Below, piece after piece: positions 23,786 through 32,375 of a stretch of DNA of 64,000 nucleotides. A model generated the notes under the pieces. That model had not been told where the DNA came from. It saw only the letters and a list, made by a program, of their open reading frames with translations, and ran no database searches. The position numbers were made by a program, and so were the translations under genes. Source of the stretch: Streptomyces albicerus (GTDB lineage Bacteria > Actinomycetota > Actinomycetes > Streptomycetales > Streptomycetaceae); contig NZ_VWMY01000035.1 in assembly GCF_008905045.1 (NCBI RefSeq), forward strand, positions 64,566-128,565, given 5' to 3'. The first letter of the stretch is position 1; each line of letters starts with the position of its first letter.

Positions 23786-26551
23786 GTGGGGTATTTGAGT
23801 CGCCGGACGAGCCATGCCTACAAACCGCTGAGTCTGAAGCGGAGAGCGTGGCTGACGATAGGGGCCGTGGTGCTGGGCGGGGCGGGCGCCGTGACGTATG
23901 CCGTCGCGGACCCGAGCGCGGACCCGGCCGTGGACGCCGCGCGCGGCAAGCGGCCCGTGAAGGTGCACGAGCTGGCGATGAAGAGCGACGGCTCGGGCCG
24001 ACGCAAGGTCGAGCGGACGAGCACCCGGCAGTTCTCGCTGCTCGGCCTCACCTGGACCGGTTCGAAGACCGAGCTCGACGGCACCGCCCAGGTGCGGACC
24101 CGCGACCTGGCGACGGGCGAGTGGACCGGCTGGCAGAACCTGGACCTGGAGCCGCATCCGGTCGACAAGGCCGAGCCGGACGCCAAGGAGGCGCGTGGCG
24201 CGTCCGATCCGCTGTGGGTGGGCCCGAGCGACGGCGTCGAGGCGCGTGTCGTGGCCGCCGACGGTTCGGCGAGTTCCGGTCTGCCGAAGGGACTCGAGGT
24301 CACCCTGGTCGACCCGGGCGTGACCTCCGCCGAGGCCAAGAACAAGGCGCTCGGCACGACCGCCGGCACCTCCATGGAGAACGCCGCCTTCGTCGCCGAG
24401 GACCCGACCGGCTCCCCGACCCCGACCGACCCGGCCTCGGGGTCCCCGTCCCCGACGGACTCCCCCAGCACGGAGCCCACGACCGGCGCCCCGGCGTCGC
24501 CGACGGCGAGCACCACAGAGAGCTCGTCGCCCTCGGCCTCCGCCTCGCCGACGCCCGACCCGGTGCCGTCCCCGCCGCCGTCCACCGTGACGCAGCCGCC
24601 GGTCATCTCGCGCGCCCAGTGGGGTGCCGACGAGTCGACGGTCCAGGACCCGCCCGAGTACATCGACAAGGTCAGCGCGGTCTTCGTCCACCACACGGTC
24701 GGTACGAACGACTACAGCTGTGCCGAGTCCCCGGCGCTGGCGCGCGGCATCATGGCGTACCACGTGCAGGGCAAGGAGTGGAACGACCTCGGCTACAACT
24801 TCCTGGTCGACAAGTGCGGCCGGATCTTCGAGGGCCGCGCGGGCGGCATCGACCTGCCGGTGCGCGGCGCCCACACGTACGGCTTCAACGGCGACTCGGC
24901 GGGCATCGCCGTCCTCGGTGACTTCGAGGGCGCGCCCGCCACCGCCACCACTCCGGCGAAGCCCGCGGGCAAGCCGACCCGGGCCACCCTGGAGTCCGTG
25001 GCGCGCGTCGCCGCGTGGAAGCTGGGCCAGTACGGCGGCAACCCGAGCGGCCAGGTCACTCTGACCGCCGGCGCCGACACGGGTGTCTACAAGGCGGGCG
25101 AGCAGGCCACGCTCAACACGATCTCCGGCCACCGCGACGGCTTCGCCACCGAGTGCCCCGGCAAGAACCTCTACTCGAAGCTGAGCGAGATCCGCCGGTA
25201 CGCCTCGAGCCCCGGCAAGAACTCCGCGATCCCGACGGCCGACTTCAACCGTGACGGCATCACAGACCTCGCCGCCGGTGTGCCGAAGGCGTCCAGCGAC
25301 GTCGGCAACGTCGTGATCGTGCCGGGCGGTCTGAACGGCCCGGTCTCCGCGAGCAAGGTGAAGCTCACGCAGTCCAGCGCGGGTGTCCCCGGTGTCTCCG
25401 AGAAGGGCGACCTGTGGGGCGCGGCCACCGCCTGGGGCGACATCAACGGCGACGGCCACGCCGACCTCGCGATCGGCGCGCCCGGCGAGGACGACGGCTC
25501 CGGCCATGCGGACCGCGGCGCGGTGACGATCCTGTACGGCCCGAAGTTCGACACCGGAGCCGACACCATGGCGCTGGGCGACGACTACGAGGCCAGTGGC
25601 GCGAAGTTCGGCGCGACGGTCGCGGTGGGCGACTTCAACGCCGACGGCAAGGCGGACGTCTTCACGGCGGCCACCGGCACGGGCGGCAACTGGGCGGCCC
25701 GCTTCAACGACGGCCACGAGGTCGCGGGCGACCTCACCACCGCCTCCGGCGCCCTCGCGTACGCGGACGCCACGACCGGCGACTTCAACCGGGACGGCTA
25801 CGCGGACGTGGCGCTCAACTACCGCGACGCGTCCGGCATCGGCAAGGTCACCTGGTTCAAGGGCTCCAGGTCGCTGGGCCTGTCGAAGGTGTCCACGCTC
25901 TCCGTGAAGGGCGGCCGCTCCATCGCCGCGGGCGACGTGAACGGCAACGGCTACGACGACATCGTCATCGGCCAGCCGTACACGTCCGAGTCCGGCGCCA
26001 AGGCCGGCGGCCAGGTCACCATGGTCCCGGGCACGTCGACCGGCTTCACCGCCACCGGCATGACGACCGTCCACCAGAGCACCACGGGTGTCGCGGGCGC
26101 CGCCGAGGCGGGCGACGCGATGGGCTGGTCGGTCTCGACCGGCGACCTCAACGCCGACGGCTACGCGGACGTCCTCACCGGCGCCCCGAACGAGGACATC
26201 ACCCGCAGCGGCACCAACCGCTCCAACGCGGGCGCGGTCTGGCTCTTCAAGGGCACCTCGTCCGGTCTCACCGGCACCGGTTCGCTCTCCTACTCCCAGG
26301 ACACGACCGGCATCCCCGGCTCCACGGAGAAGGACGACAAGCTGGGCTCGTCCGTCTCGCTGACGGACTACTCCGGCCACGGCCGCGCCCACCTGCTCAT
26401 CGGCACGGAGGGCGAGGACACGGGCAACGGCACGCTGCTGTACCTGCCGAGCACGGCCTCGGGCGTCTCCGTCACCAAGGCGGCGTACTACGGCCTCACC
26501 CAGCTGGGCACGCCGACGGCCGCGCGCCTGGGCCAGGTACTGACCCCATAG
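23786..26551 (+). CDS. Secreted PGRP-type N-acetylmuramoyl-L-alanine amidase with FG-GAP repeats
   Basis: 921-aa secreted wall enzyme. An N-terminal Arg-rich leader and hydrophobic helix (AWLTIGAVVLGGAGAVTYAVA) give a signal peptide. After a Ser/Pro/Thr-rich linker (residues about 205-270) comes a peptidoglycan recognition/amidase domain: ISRAQWGAD, the zinc ligand in FVHHTVG (His302/303), YNFLVDKCGRIFEGRAGG, and GHRDGFATECPG with His449 and Cys457 as the other ligands. From about residue 480 to the end are seven or so FG-GAP/VCBS repeats (ADFNRDGITDLAAG, GDINGDGHADLAIGAPGE and others) that form a beta-propeller with Asp-rich calcium loops. GTG start at 23786 follows AGGGG. A strong terminator follows. 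Confidence 0.93.
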   Translation: MGYLSRRTSHAYKPLSLKRRAWLTIGAVVLGGAGAVTYAVADPSADPAVDAARGKRPVKVHELAMKSDGSGRRKVERTSTRQFSLLGLTWTGSKTELDGTAQVRTRDLATGEWTGWQNLDLEPHPVDKAEPDAKEARGASDPLWVGPSDGVEARVVAADGSASSGLPKGLEVTLVDPGVTSAEAKNKALGTTAGTSMENAAFVAEDPTGSPTPTDPASGSPSPTDSPSTEPTTGAPASPTASTTESSSPSASASPTPDPVPSPPPSTVTQPPVISRAQWGADESTVQDPPEYIDKVSAVFVHHTVGTNDYSCAESPALARGIMAYHVQGKEWNDLGYNFLVDKCGRIFEGRAGGIDLPVRGAHTYGFNGDSAGIAVLGDFEGAPATATTPAKPAGKPTRATLESVARVAAWKLGQYGGNPSGQVTLTAGADTGVYKAGEQATLNTISGHRDGFATECPGKNLYSKLSEIRRYASSPGKNSAIPTADFNRDGITDLAAGVPKASSDVGNVVIVPGGLNGPVSASKVKLTQSSAGVPGVSEKGDLWGAATAWGDINGDGHADLAIGAPGEDDGSGHADRGAVTILYGPKFDTGADTMALGDDYEASGAKFGATVAVGDFNADGKADVFTAATGTGGNWAARFNDGHEVAGDLTTASGALAYADATTGDFNRDGYADVALNYRDASGIGKVTWFKGSRSLGLSKVSTLSVKGGRSIAAGDVNGNGYDDIVIGQPYTSESGAKAGGQVTMVPGTSTGFTATGMTTVHQSTTGVAGAAEAGDAMGWSVSTGDLNADGYADVLTGAPNEDITRSGTNRSNAGAVWLFKGTSSGLTGTGSLSYSQDTTGIPGSTEKDDKLGSSVSLTDYSGHGRAHLLIGTEGEDTGNGTLLYLPSTASGVSVTKAAYYGLTQLGTPTAARLGQVLTP

Positions 26552-26573
26552 CAGGCACGTAACCACCGCACTG

Positions 26574-26621
26574 CGAACGAAGGCTGGGGCCCTGCGAGAA
26601 CAGGGCCCCAGCCTTCGTTCG
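26574..26621 (+). terminator. 21-bp perfect terminator stem
   Basis: The arms 26574-26594 and 26601-26621 are perfectly complementary (core GGCTGGGGCCCTG / CAGGGCCCCAGCC) around CGAGAA. It separates the amidase gene from the convergent gene ending at 26635 and could serve both. Confidence 0.92.
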
Positions 26622-26634
26622 TACCTCCGCGGTG

Positions 26635-27015
26635 TCATCCTGTGGCGTCCCGGCACAGCAGCCGCAGCGACCCGTCCCCCTCGAAGCACCGCCGCGCCTC
26701 CCCCACCGGATCCCAGAGCCGGCCGTCGGGGGTACGCAGCACCGGGCCGCCGTCCGACTCCAGCCACTCGGCGCCCGTGTGACGGGCGATCACCTCACCC
26801 GCGTACGCCCCGAAACCGCGCAGCACGGTCTCGACGGCGGCGAACGGCGCTCCGTCCCGGCGTATCTCCTCGATCGTCCGGTCGACGCTCCACAGACTCT
26901 GCGCCGAGTGGTCGAGCCGGAGCCGGGCTCCTTCGCGCATGGTCGAGACCGCGTCCGACGCCCACCGAAGGGGCTTCGCCGCAGCTGGGGGCCTGGTTGT
27001 CCGCGTTGCGTTCAC
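26635..27015 (-). CDS. Conserved hypothetical protein, short paralogue of 23005-23505
   Basis: A 126-aa protein sharing LDHSAQSLWSVDRTIEEIRR, GFGAYAGEVIARHTGAEWLE and RTPDGRLWDPVGEARRCFEG with the protein at 23005. It lacks the longer basic N terminus and the C-terminal tail of its relative. No enzyme motif is visible. The two copies flank the amidase/FG-GAP gene, one on each side, both on the minus strand. The start chosen (27015) is an ATG, with a moderately basic leader. Confidence 0.72.
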   Translation of the reverse strand: MNATRTTRPPAAAKPLRWASDAVSTMREGARLRLDHSAQSLWSVDRTIEEIRRDGAPFAAVETVLRGFGAYAGEVIARHTGAEWLESDGGPVLRTPDGRLWDPVGEARRCFEGDGSLRLLCRDATG

Positions 27016-27169
27016 ACTCGGGAGAGCGCTGCCCGTGCGGGATCCGTCACACCGACTCGTGGGGGTACGCCGGACCGCCGCAGGACCATCGCGGGGCCCT
27101 CGCAGAGCGCCCCCGGGACGGTCACCGGACGGCCACAGGAACGCCGTGACCTGTCCGGCGGACAGAGTC

Positions 27170-27748
27170 CTAGACGCGCCCGCGGGCCCGTCGCGACACG
27201 ACCGCGCGCAGGACGCGCCGGCCCTCGGTCGACAGGTCGAGCGCCTGGCGCAGACCGGCCGGGCCGTGGGTCGACAGCAGCTCCAGGATGGCGATCTGGC
27301 GGCGCAGTTCGGCGGCGACGAGGGGCGACATGTCCTGCGTACGGCCCTCGCGGCGGGCCGTCACCGAGGAGGCGCCGTCGGTCGCGGCGTCGAGGAGGCG
27401 GTGGATCTGGAGCGCGGCGACCGAGCAGGCGTCGGCCCACTCGCGGAGGTTCGCGGCGGTGCGCTCCACGGGGACGGCGCCGAGCATGCGGTGCGCGAGC
27501 ACGGCGGCCTCGCCCTCGGCGGGAACGTCGCCCTCCGGGACCTCGGGGACGTCGAGCTTGGCGCGCGCCTGCTCGACACGCTCGCCCCAGTCCTCGCCCC
27601 ACCGCTCGCCCTCGGCGAGGCTCGCCCACAGCGGCCGCAGGATCTCGTCGTCACCGCCCAACAGGGGCAAGCACCGGTCCAGACACGCCAGACCGCTGGC
27701 CGCCAGACCACGCTCGTCGGCCTGAGCGATCAGTTCCACCAGGCTCAT
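27170..27748 (-). CDS. Conserved hypothetical helical protein
   Basis: 192-aa, mostly helical, acidic protein with no recognised domain. Regular leucines and alanines (SLVELIAQADERGLAASGL, AGLRQALDLSTEGRRVLRAV) suggest a helical-bundle scaffold. Codon use is normal for the region. No transmembrane or signal sequence. Neighbours are other Streptomyces-specific genes, so the context gives no function. Confidence 0.72.
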   Translation of the reverse strand: MSLVELIAQADERGLAASGLACLDRCLPLLGGDDEILRPLWASLAEGERWGEDWGERVEQARAKLDVPEVPEGDVPAEGEAAVLAHRMLGAVPVERTAANLREWADACSVAALQIHRLLDAATDGASSVTARREGRTQDMSPLVAAELRRQIAILELLSTHGPAGLRQALDLSTEGRRVLRAVVSRRARGRV

Positions 27749-27848
27749 TCACGCCTCCCTCGGTGGGGCCGTCTCTGGTAACGGAGCCCGCACTTCCCCT
27801 TACTGCGTGCACAGTGGCCGGAACGTCACACTGCGAGATGGCCGAAAT

Positions 27849-28367
27849 CTACATGGGGATGACGCCGAGCCGGTCCAGGAACCGGAAGAAAAGCATCTCC
27901 GCGGACGGGTCCGCGTCCGCGGTGAGTACATCGAGGAGGGGTTCCTCGGGGACGGTACGGCCCGACTCGGCGGCCCAGGCGACGGCCCGTCCGACCGCGT
28001 CGTGCGGTTCGAGGAAGAAGTCGTCGACGGCAAGACCGTCCTCGTTCCCGCCGAGGTATCCGGCCATCGCCTCCCTGTTCAGGCACGTCGTCCACGCGCC
28101 GCTCTCGGGCCCGGCCGCCTCGACGACCACGCAGTCGCTGTCCATGACGTACCCGAAGAGCGCCGGCGCGCCCGTCTCCTCGGCCAGGGCGTTCATGTTC
28201 CCGACGTCGCCCTTGGCGGGGTCGTCGGGGGAGTTCGGGTACTCCCACACCTGCCAGCCGTCATCCGCCGTCTGATGCAACGTCATGCCCGACGCGCTCG
28301 ACAGCGCGTCCGACTCCGCGAGTGGCTGCTCGCTTCTGCCCACGACGAAATATCCCCAGTAGCCCAT
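27849..28367 (-). CDS. Conserved hypothetical soluble protein
   Basis: 172-aa protein beginning MGYWGYFVVGRSEQPLAE. The pattern, with WQVWEYPNS, PALFGYVMDSDCVVVEAAG and a long acidic C-terminal half, resembles the small cytosolic Streptomyces proteins found near immunity or toxin-associated genes, but I recognise no defined family. Possible SMI1/KNR4-like or polymorphic-immunity character is only a resemblance. Start ATG at 28367 follows a GGGGGGAGCGGG ribosome site. Confidence 0.68.
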   Translation of the reverse strand: MGYWGYFVVGRSEQPLAESDALSSASGMTLHQTADDGWQVWEYPNSPDDPAKGDVGNMNALAEETGAPALFGYVMDSDCVVVEAAGPESGAWTTCLNREAMAGYLGGNEDGLAVDDFFLEPHDAVGRAVAWAAESGRTVPEEPLLDVLTADADPSAEMLFFRFLDRLGVIPM

Positions 28368-28457
28368 CCCGCTCCCCCCGGTGTATCGGTTCGACCAGCG
28401 TCAAATCCATCACAGACGCACAGCAGTTCGCCACCGAAATGGTCAAGCCGCCGCGAA

Positions 28458-29357
28458 CTACGCCGCGGCAGGCAGCGGTCCGCGGTGGGCCTTTTCGTCC
28501 TGCATGCGGGTGAGGCGGAGGACGACGAGGATGGCCAGGACGGCGGCCACCAAGTCGACGATGTCCGCGAACATCACCTGGCCGGCGGCGTCCCGGATCT
28601 CCTCGGCCGTCTCGGCCTTGCGGTACGAGTTGTAGCCGGCCCGGCCTGCGACCATCGAGATGATCCACAGCGTCCACCAGCCGTTGACCAGGCCGTGCGG
28701 CGCGCGACCGGCGGGGCTGCTCGCATCCCAGATGTCCACCATGATCCGGCGCGGGAACCACAGGTTGACGATGGGCACGAACCAGCTCCAGCAGGTCCAG
28801 CCGCGCTTCATCCGGTGCCCGAACGGGTTGAACACCTCGGCGTTGACCCGAGCCCGCTGGAACCAGACCAGGAAGACGACGATGGCCGCGATCAGGGCAG
28901 CTGTCTGGACGATCCCGGTCACGGTGTACAGCGAGTCCGCCGCCTCGGCATCCCGCTGAATGGCCTCGCTGTAGTCGCCGCCGGCCAGCCTGTCGGTGAC
29001 GTCGTACATCGTGAAGTCGGCCCAGACCGCGAACAGGTCGGTGGCGATGACCACCCCGAGCAGCACGGCGGCCGCCTTCCCGAGCCCGACGGGCGAACGC
29101 AGCCAGGCGGGGCCGTGCGGCTGGTGCATGGGAGGCGCGCCGTACGCCCCCGGTGCGGGGCCGAAGCCCTGCGCCGGATATGCGGGCGCGGGCGCGGTCC
29201 CGGTCCCGGCGGTGAACGGCGGGGCCGTGGGCAAGGCGCCCTGCGGGGCCGTGGGCACGGGACCCGGCGGGGCCGTCTGTGTCATGGCGGTGGCACAGTT
29301 CTGGCAGAGCGTGCCGCCGGGCGTCGCGGCGAACTGTCGGCAATGGGTGCAGAGCAT
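28458..29357 (-). CDS. DUF4328 membrane protein with N-terminal zinc ribbon
   Basis: 299-aa membrane protein. The start MLCTHCRQF and CQNC form a zinc-ribbon-like CxxC...CxxC pair, then a Pro/Ala-rich linker leads into about four to five hydrophobic helices. WFVPIVNLWFPRRIMVDIW and the preceding GWTCW are characteristic of DUF4328, a family of actinobacterial membrane proteins of unknown function. The C-terminal DEKAHRGPL tail is cytosolic. Transcribed separately from its neighbours. Confidence 0.82.
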   Translation of the reverse strand: MLCTHCRQFAATPGGTLCQNCATAMTQTAPPGPVPTAPQGALPTAPPFTAGTGTAPAPAYPAQGFGPAPGAYGAPPMHQPHGPAWLRSPVGLGKAAAVLLGVVIATDLFAVWADFTMYDVTDRLAGGDYSEAIQRDAEAADSLYTVTGIVQTAALIAAIVVFLVWFQRARVNAEVFNPFGHRMKRGWTCWSWFVPIVNLWFPRRIMVDIWDASSPAGRAPHGLVNGWWTLWIISMVAGRAGYNSYRKAETAEEIRDAAGQVMFADIVDLVAAVLAILVVLRLTRMQDEKAHRGPLPAAA

Positions 29358-29393
29358 GGCTGAGCGGCCCCCCGAAGGTGCGTGAACGGAAAA

Positions 29394-29428
29394 GCCGCGC
29401 GCGCCCCTCCCCAGAGGCCCCGCGCGGC
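29394..29428 (-). terminator. Terminator of the GH20 gene
   Basis: On the minus strand GCCGCGCG and CGCGCGGC form an 8-bp stem with a 19-nt loop, followed by TTTT. It lies about 80 bp beyond the hexosaminidase stop. Confidence 0.65.
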
Positions 29429-29509
29429 CTCCGGAACATACGGTTCACCGGCCCCGCCCGTCCACTCCGAATCAGCCGCAGCCCGAGTCGACCGCCCGGC
29501 ACCCGCCGG

Positions 29510-31150
29510 TCAGCCCAGCTTGTCCGCGAGGCCCTTGAACTCCGCCCAGGACAGCCCCGGCTTCCGCGGATCCCACAGCTTCTGCGTCAGCGCCCGCAGC
29601 GGCATGCGGACCCCCGCCGCCACCTGGTCCTGCGTCTGCGAGCCCGCGAGGTCGCACCAGACGGCGAAGGACCCGCCGAGGATCTGGTCGTCGTACTCCC
29701 GGGACACCGGCGTGGTGCCGCGCACGACGAGCGGGGTCCACTGCTCGTAGATGCGCTGGCCGGTCGGGTAGACGAAGGCGTTGGGCTGCCCGAGCACGTA
29801 GTAGAGGTACTCGTCGTTGTAGTTGACCAGCTCACGCCCGGCCCGCAGATACTCGGCCGGCTGCCGCGCGCCGATCTCCTTGCCCGTCCAGTACGCGACC
29901 TGGATGTCGTCGTCGGCCTGCACGACTCCGCCGGAGAAGAACCCGTCGTTCCAGGCCCGCAGTGTCCGGTCGTGGCCCCTCATCGTGCCGGCCCGGTCGT
30001 TGAGCCAGCCCGTCGCCAGGTCCGCGATCCCGGCACCCGAGCCGTACTTCTCCTTCGCGGCGGCGGCCAGCTGCGGATACGAGGCCGCCGGGTTCGACAC
30101 CATCAGCGCCCGGTACTCGTCGGCGCCGAGATGCCAGTACCGCCCGGGGAAGAGATCCGCGTACTCGTTCAGCAGGTCGTCCACGATCTCCGCGGACCCG
30201 GGCTTGGAGATGTCGAGCGAGCCCCGGGAGACGACGCCCTGCGTGTTGCGCAGCTGCAGGTCCGGATGGGCGTCGAGCACCGCGCCCAGATGCCCCGGCG
30301 AGTCGATCTCGGGCACGACGGTGATGTGCCGGCTCGCCGCGAGGGCGAGGATGCGGCGCACCTCCGCCTTCGTCAGATGCTCCTTCGACACGACCTCGGG
30401 ATGCGAGTCGGAGGCGATCCGGAAGCCCTGGTCGTCGGAGAAGTGCAGCCCGAGCTGGTTGTACTTCAGGTCCCCCAGCTCACGGATCCGGTCCTCGATC
30501 CACGCGGCCGTGAAGTGCTTGCGCGCGATGTCCAGCATGAACCCGCGCTGAGGCTTGGCCGGCGAGTCCCGTACGACGCCCTCCGGCGCCGTACCCTCAC
30601 CCCGCACCTCCTGCTTGAGCGTGCGCGTCCCGTAGAAGACGCCCGCCTCGGCCGTACCGCTGATCCGCACCCGACCGTCCTTCACGGTCAGCGTGTACGA
30701 CTCGGCGTTCGCGTCCTCGTCTGTGAGGGCGAGCTGTATGTCCCCGGCGCGCGCACCGCCCGAGCCCGCGTACGTCAGCCCCAGCTCGCCGGCGAGCAGC
30801 CGCCCCTCGTCCGCGAGGCCGCCGTCGTTCACGACCACCCGCCCGCCCTTCGCGGGACGCCAGCCGGGCCCGCGGGCGGGGGTGTGCTCCCGTACGGCCG
30901 GGATCGTCCGAGGAGTCTTCGACAGCGGATACGTCCGACTGGGTGACGGAGTCGGTGTCGGGGACGGCGTCGGAGCCAGGGCGGTTCTCCCTCCGGAGGG
31001 CCGCTCGGTCGAGGGCGCGCCGGAATCTCCGCTCGGCCAGAGCCCGACGGTCAGCGCGGTACCCGCCACGACCGCCACGCTCGCGCCCATCAGCAGGGGC
31101 CGCCTGCCGACCGACACCGGTATCGGCGCCCTGCGCCTACGCCCGTTCAC
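29510..31150 (-). CDS. Secreted beta-N-acetylhexosaminidase (GH20)
   Basis: Hydrolyses terminal GlcNAc/GalNAc from chitooligosaccharides or peptidoglycan fragments, outside the cell. GTG at 31150 (a second GTG lies directly before it) follows GAAGGTGAG; a longer frame upstream has no signal character. The leader NGRRRRAPIPVSVGRR with a hydrophobic helix suggests Sec or Tat export. The GH20 domain-2 and barrel are clear: YTLTVKDGRVRISG, GFMLDIARKHFT, HFSDDQGFRIASDSHPE, VPEIDSPGHLGA, and the catalytic Asp-Glu pair in WHLGADEYRAL, all conserved. About 546 aa. Upstream repeats are listed separately. Confidence 0.94.
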   Translation of the reverse strand: MNGRRRRAPIPVSVGRRPLLMGASVAVVAGTALTVGLWPSGDSGAPSTERPSGGRTALAPTPSPTPTPSPSRTYPLSKTPRTIPAVREHTPARGPGWRPAKGGRVVVNDGGLADEGRLLAGELGLTYAGSGGARAGDIQLALTDEDANAESYTLTVKDGRVRISGTAEAGVFYGTRTLKQEVRGEGTAPEGVVRDSPAKPQRGFMLDIARKHFTAAWIEDRIRELGDLKYNQLGLHFSDDQGFRIASDSHPEVVSKEHLTKAEVRRILALAASRHITVVPEIDSPGHLGAVLDAHPDLQLRNTQGVVSRGSLDISKPGSAEIVDDLLNEYADLFPGRYWHLGADEYRALMVSNPAASYPQLAAAAKEKYGSGAGIADLATGWLNDRAGTMRGHDRTLRAWNDGFFSGGVVQADDDIQVAYWTGKEIGARQPAEYLRAGRELVNYNDEYLYYVLGQPNAFVYPTGQRIYEQWTPLVVRGTTPVSREYDDQILGGSFAVWCDLAGSQTQDQVAAGVRMPLRALTQKLWDPRKPGLSWAEFKGLADKLG

Positions 31151-31211
31151 CACAGACCACTCACCCTCACCTTCGTACGACCCACCCTCATACAAGCGGA
31201 CCTCATAAGCC

Positions 31212-31264
31212 GCGCCTCCGCATACGCTGCACCTCCGTATACGCCGTGCCTGCGCATACGCTGC
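31212..31264. repeat. Degenerate 18-bp tandem repeat upstream of the GH20 gene
   Basis: Three units of about 18 bp sharing CCTCCGCATACGCTG or close variants lie 60-115 bp upstream of the hexosaminidase start and may extend a little further. They could be binding-site repeats or simply slippage products. Confidence 0.55.
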
Positions 31265-31387
31265 GCCTCCCATGCGAACCTAAGCCCCGCCACCCCACGC
31301 CACTGTCCACCCCAGATTCCGAAACTCTCCCTTGCGGGTGAAATTCGGGCATCCGTCGGACAGCTCACGTCAAGCCTCGATAGCGTG

Positions 31388-32050
31388 ATGACACATCTCT
31401 CACTTGACCCCCTGCCGAACCACGCATGGCGCACACCGGAGCGTCACCGAATCGCCGAGGAACCCACGCTGCCCGCGCACCGTCCTTCCCGCCTCCCCGG
31501 CCAGGCCGTCGCCATACCGGAGCGTCCCGAGTCGCCGGATCTGCCCGAGCAGATCCGCTCGGCACCGGATTCCACCGGACCCCGTCCCACCCCTCCGACC
31601 GGCCTGGAGCGGTTCAACACCGTGCCCGCCGACGAGGCCGAGCGCGCCCTCCTCACCTGCTGCGGCAGCTACCGCTGGGCCCGCCGCGTCGCAGCCCACC
31701 GCCCCTACCCCGACCTGGACTCCCTGCTGGCCGCGGCCGACGAGGCGGCGTACGACCTGACCCCCGGCGACCTCGCCGAGGCCCTGGCCTGCGAATCCCT
31801 CACCCTCCTCCCGGCCGGCGCGTACTCCGCGGCCCACACCGCCCTGAGCGCCGCCCACGCCGCATACGAAAGCCGCTTCGGCCACGTCTTCGTCATCTGC
31901 CTCGACGACACGGCCCCCGAGGAGTCCCTCGACCAGGTCCTGGCCGAAATCCGATCACGATTGACAAACGATCCGGACGAGGAACGAGTCCAGTCAGCGG
32001 AGGAACTCCGCCGCCTGGCAAGAGGCCGCTTGTCCCGCCTGTGCTTTTAG
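31388..32050 (+). CDS. UraD-superfamily protein (OHCU decarboxylase-like), catalytic motif altered
   Basis: 220-aa protein whose middle and C-terminal parts match 2-oxo-4-hydroxy-4-carboxy-5-ureidoimidazoline decarboxylase: LERFNTVPADEAERALLTCC, LDSLLAAADEAAYDLTPGDL and HAAYESRFGHVFVICLDD. In active UraD enzymes the helix after the third motif carries a HPRIG-type box with the catalytic His; here that stretch reads EALACESLTLL, with no His, and the usual SxEQ box is not clear either. The N-terminal 70 residues are Pro-rich. It lies alone, away from other purine-degradation genes, so it may have a different role. ATG at 31388 (GTG at 31385 possible). Confidence 0.8.
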   Translation: MTHLSLDPLPNHAWRTPERHRIAEEPTLPAHRPSRLPGQAVAIPERPESPDLPEQIRSAPDSTGPRPTPPTGLERFNTVPADEAERALLTCCGSYRWARRVAAHRPYPDLDSLLAAADEAAYDLTPGDLAEALACESLTLLPAGAYSAAHTALSAAHAAYESRFGHVFVICLDDTAPEESLDQVLAEIRSRLTNDPDEERVQSAEELRRLARGRLSRLCF

Positions 32051-32149
32051 GGGCGCGGGTTGTGACATGTGGCAGGCGCGCAGAGCCAAGTCTCTTCAGG
32101 GGCGCGGGACTGACTCTTTTAGGGGCGCGGGGAACTGCGCGACCAGCCA
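32049..32149 (+). repeat. Dispersed repeat copy B, with triplicated head
   Basis: AGGGGCGCGGG occurs at 32049, 32098 and 32121, the last continuing as the full GGGGAACTGCGCGACCAGCC element to 32149. The first copy begins inside the stop codon (TTTTAG) of the upstream gene. The left stem arm GCGCCCC seen in other copies is missing. The rest of the 325-bp gap to the sdhC start shows no gene and should contain the sdh promoter. Confidence 0.75.
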
Positions 32150-32375
32150 CAACGAACCCGCACCCGGCAAACCACACAAACCCCACCCCCGTAGCCGCCC
32201 TCCCAATAGCCCGTCCGAGCCTCATTGACTGCCGGTTCGATCACATCAGCAGGCCCGCCGTAAGCGCCGCAGGCACACGTCGCTACGATGGCCAGGGCCG
32301 GTGGACCGTACCCGGCCGGGCCCGACCGACACAGAAGCCGGCGCGGCCCCAATCCCCGCTCCCGGAGGGTCTTCC

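Noticed and set aside
23780..26767. 995-codon open frame on the minus strand opposite the amidase/FG-GAP gene
   Set aside because: Composition (Val, Arg, Gly, Ala) mirrors third-position GC of the true gene; no motif, no start site.
31130..31160. DasR operator at the hexosaminidase start
   Set aside because: Only one half-site (AGTGGTCT) is present; the second half needed for the palindrome is absent.
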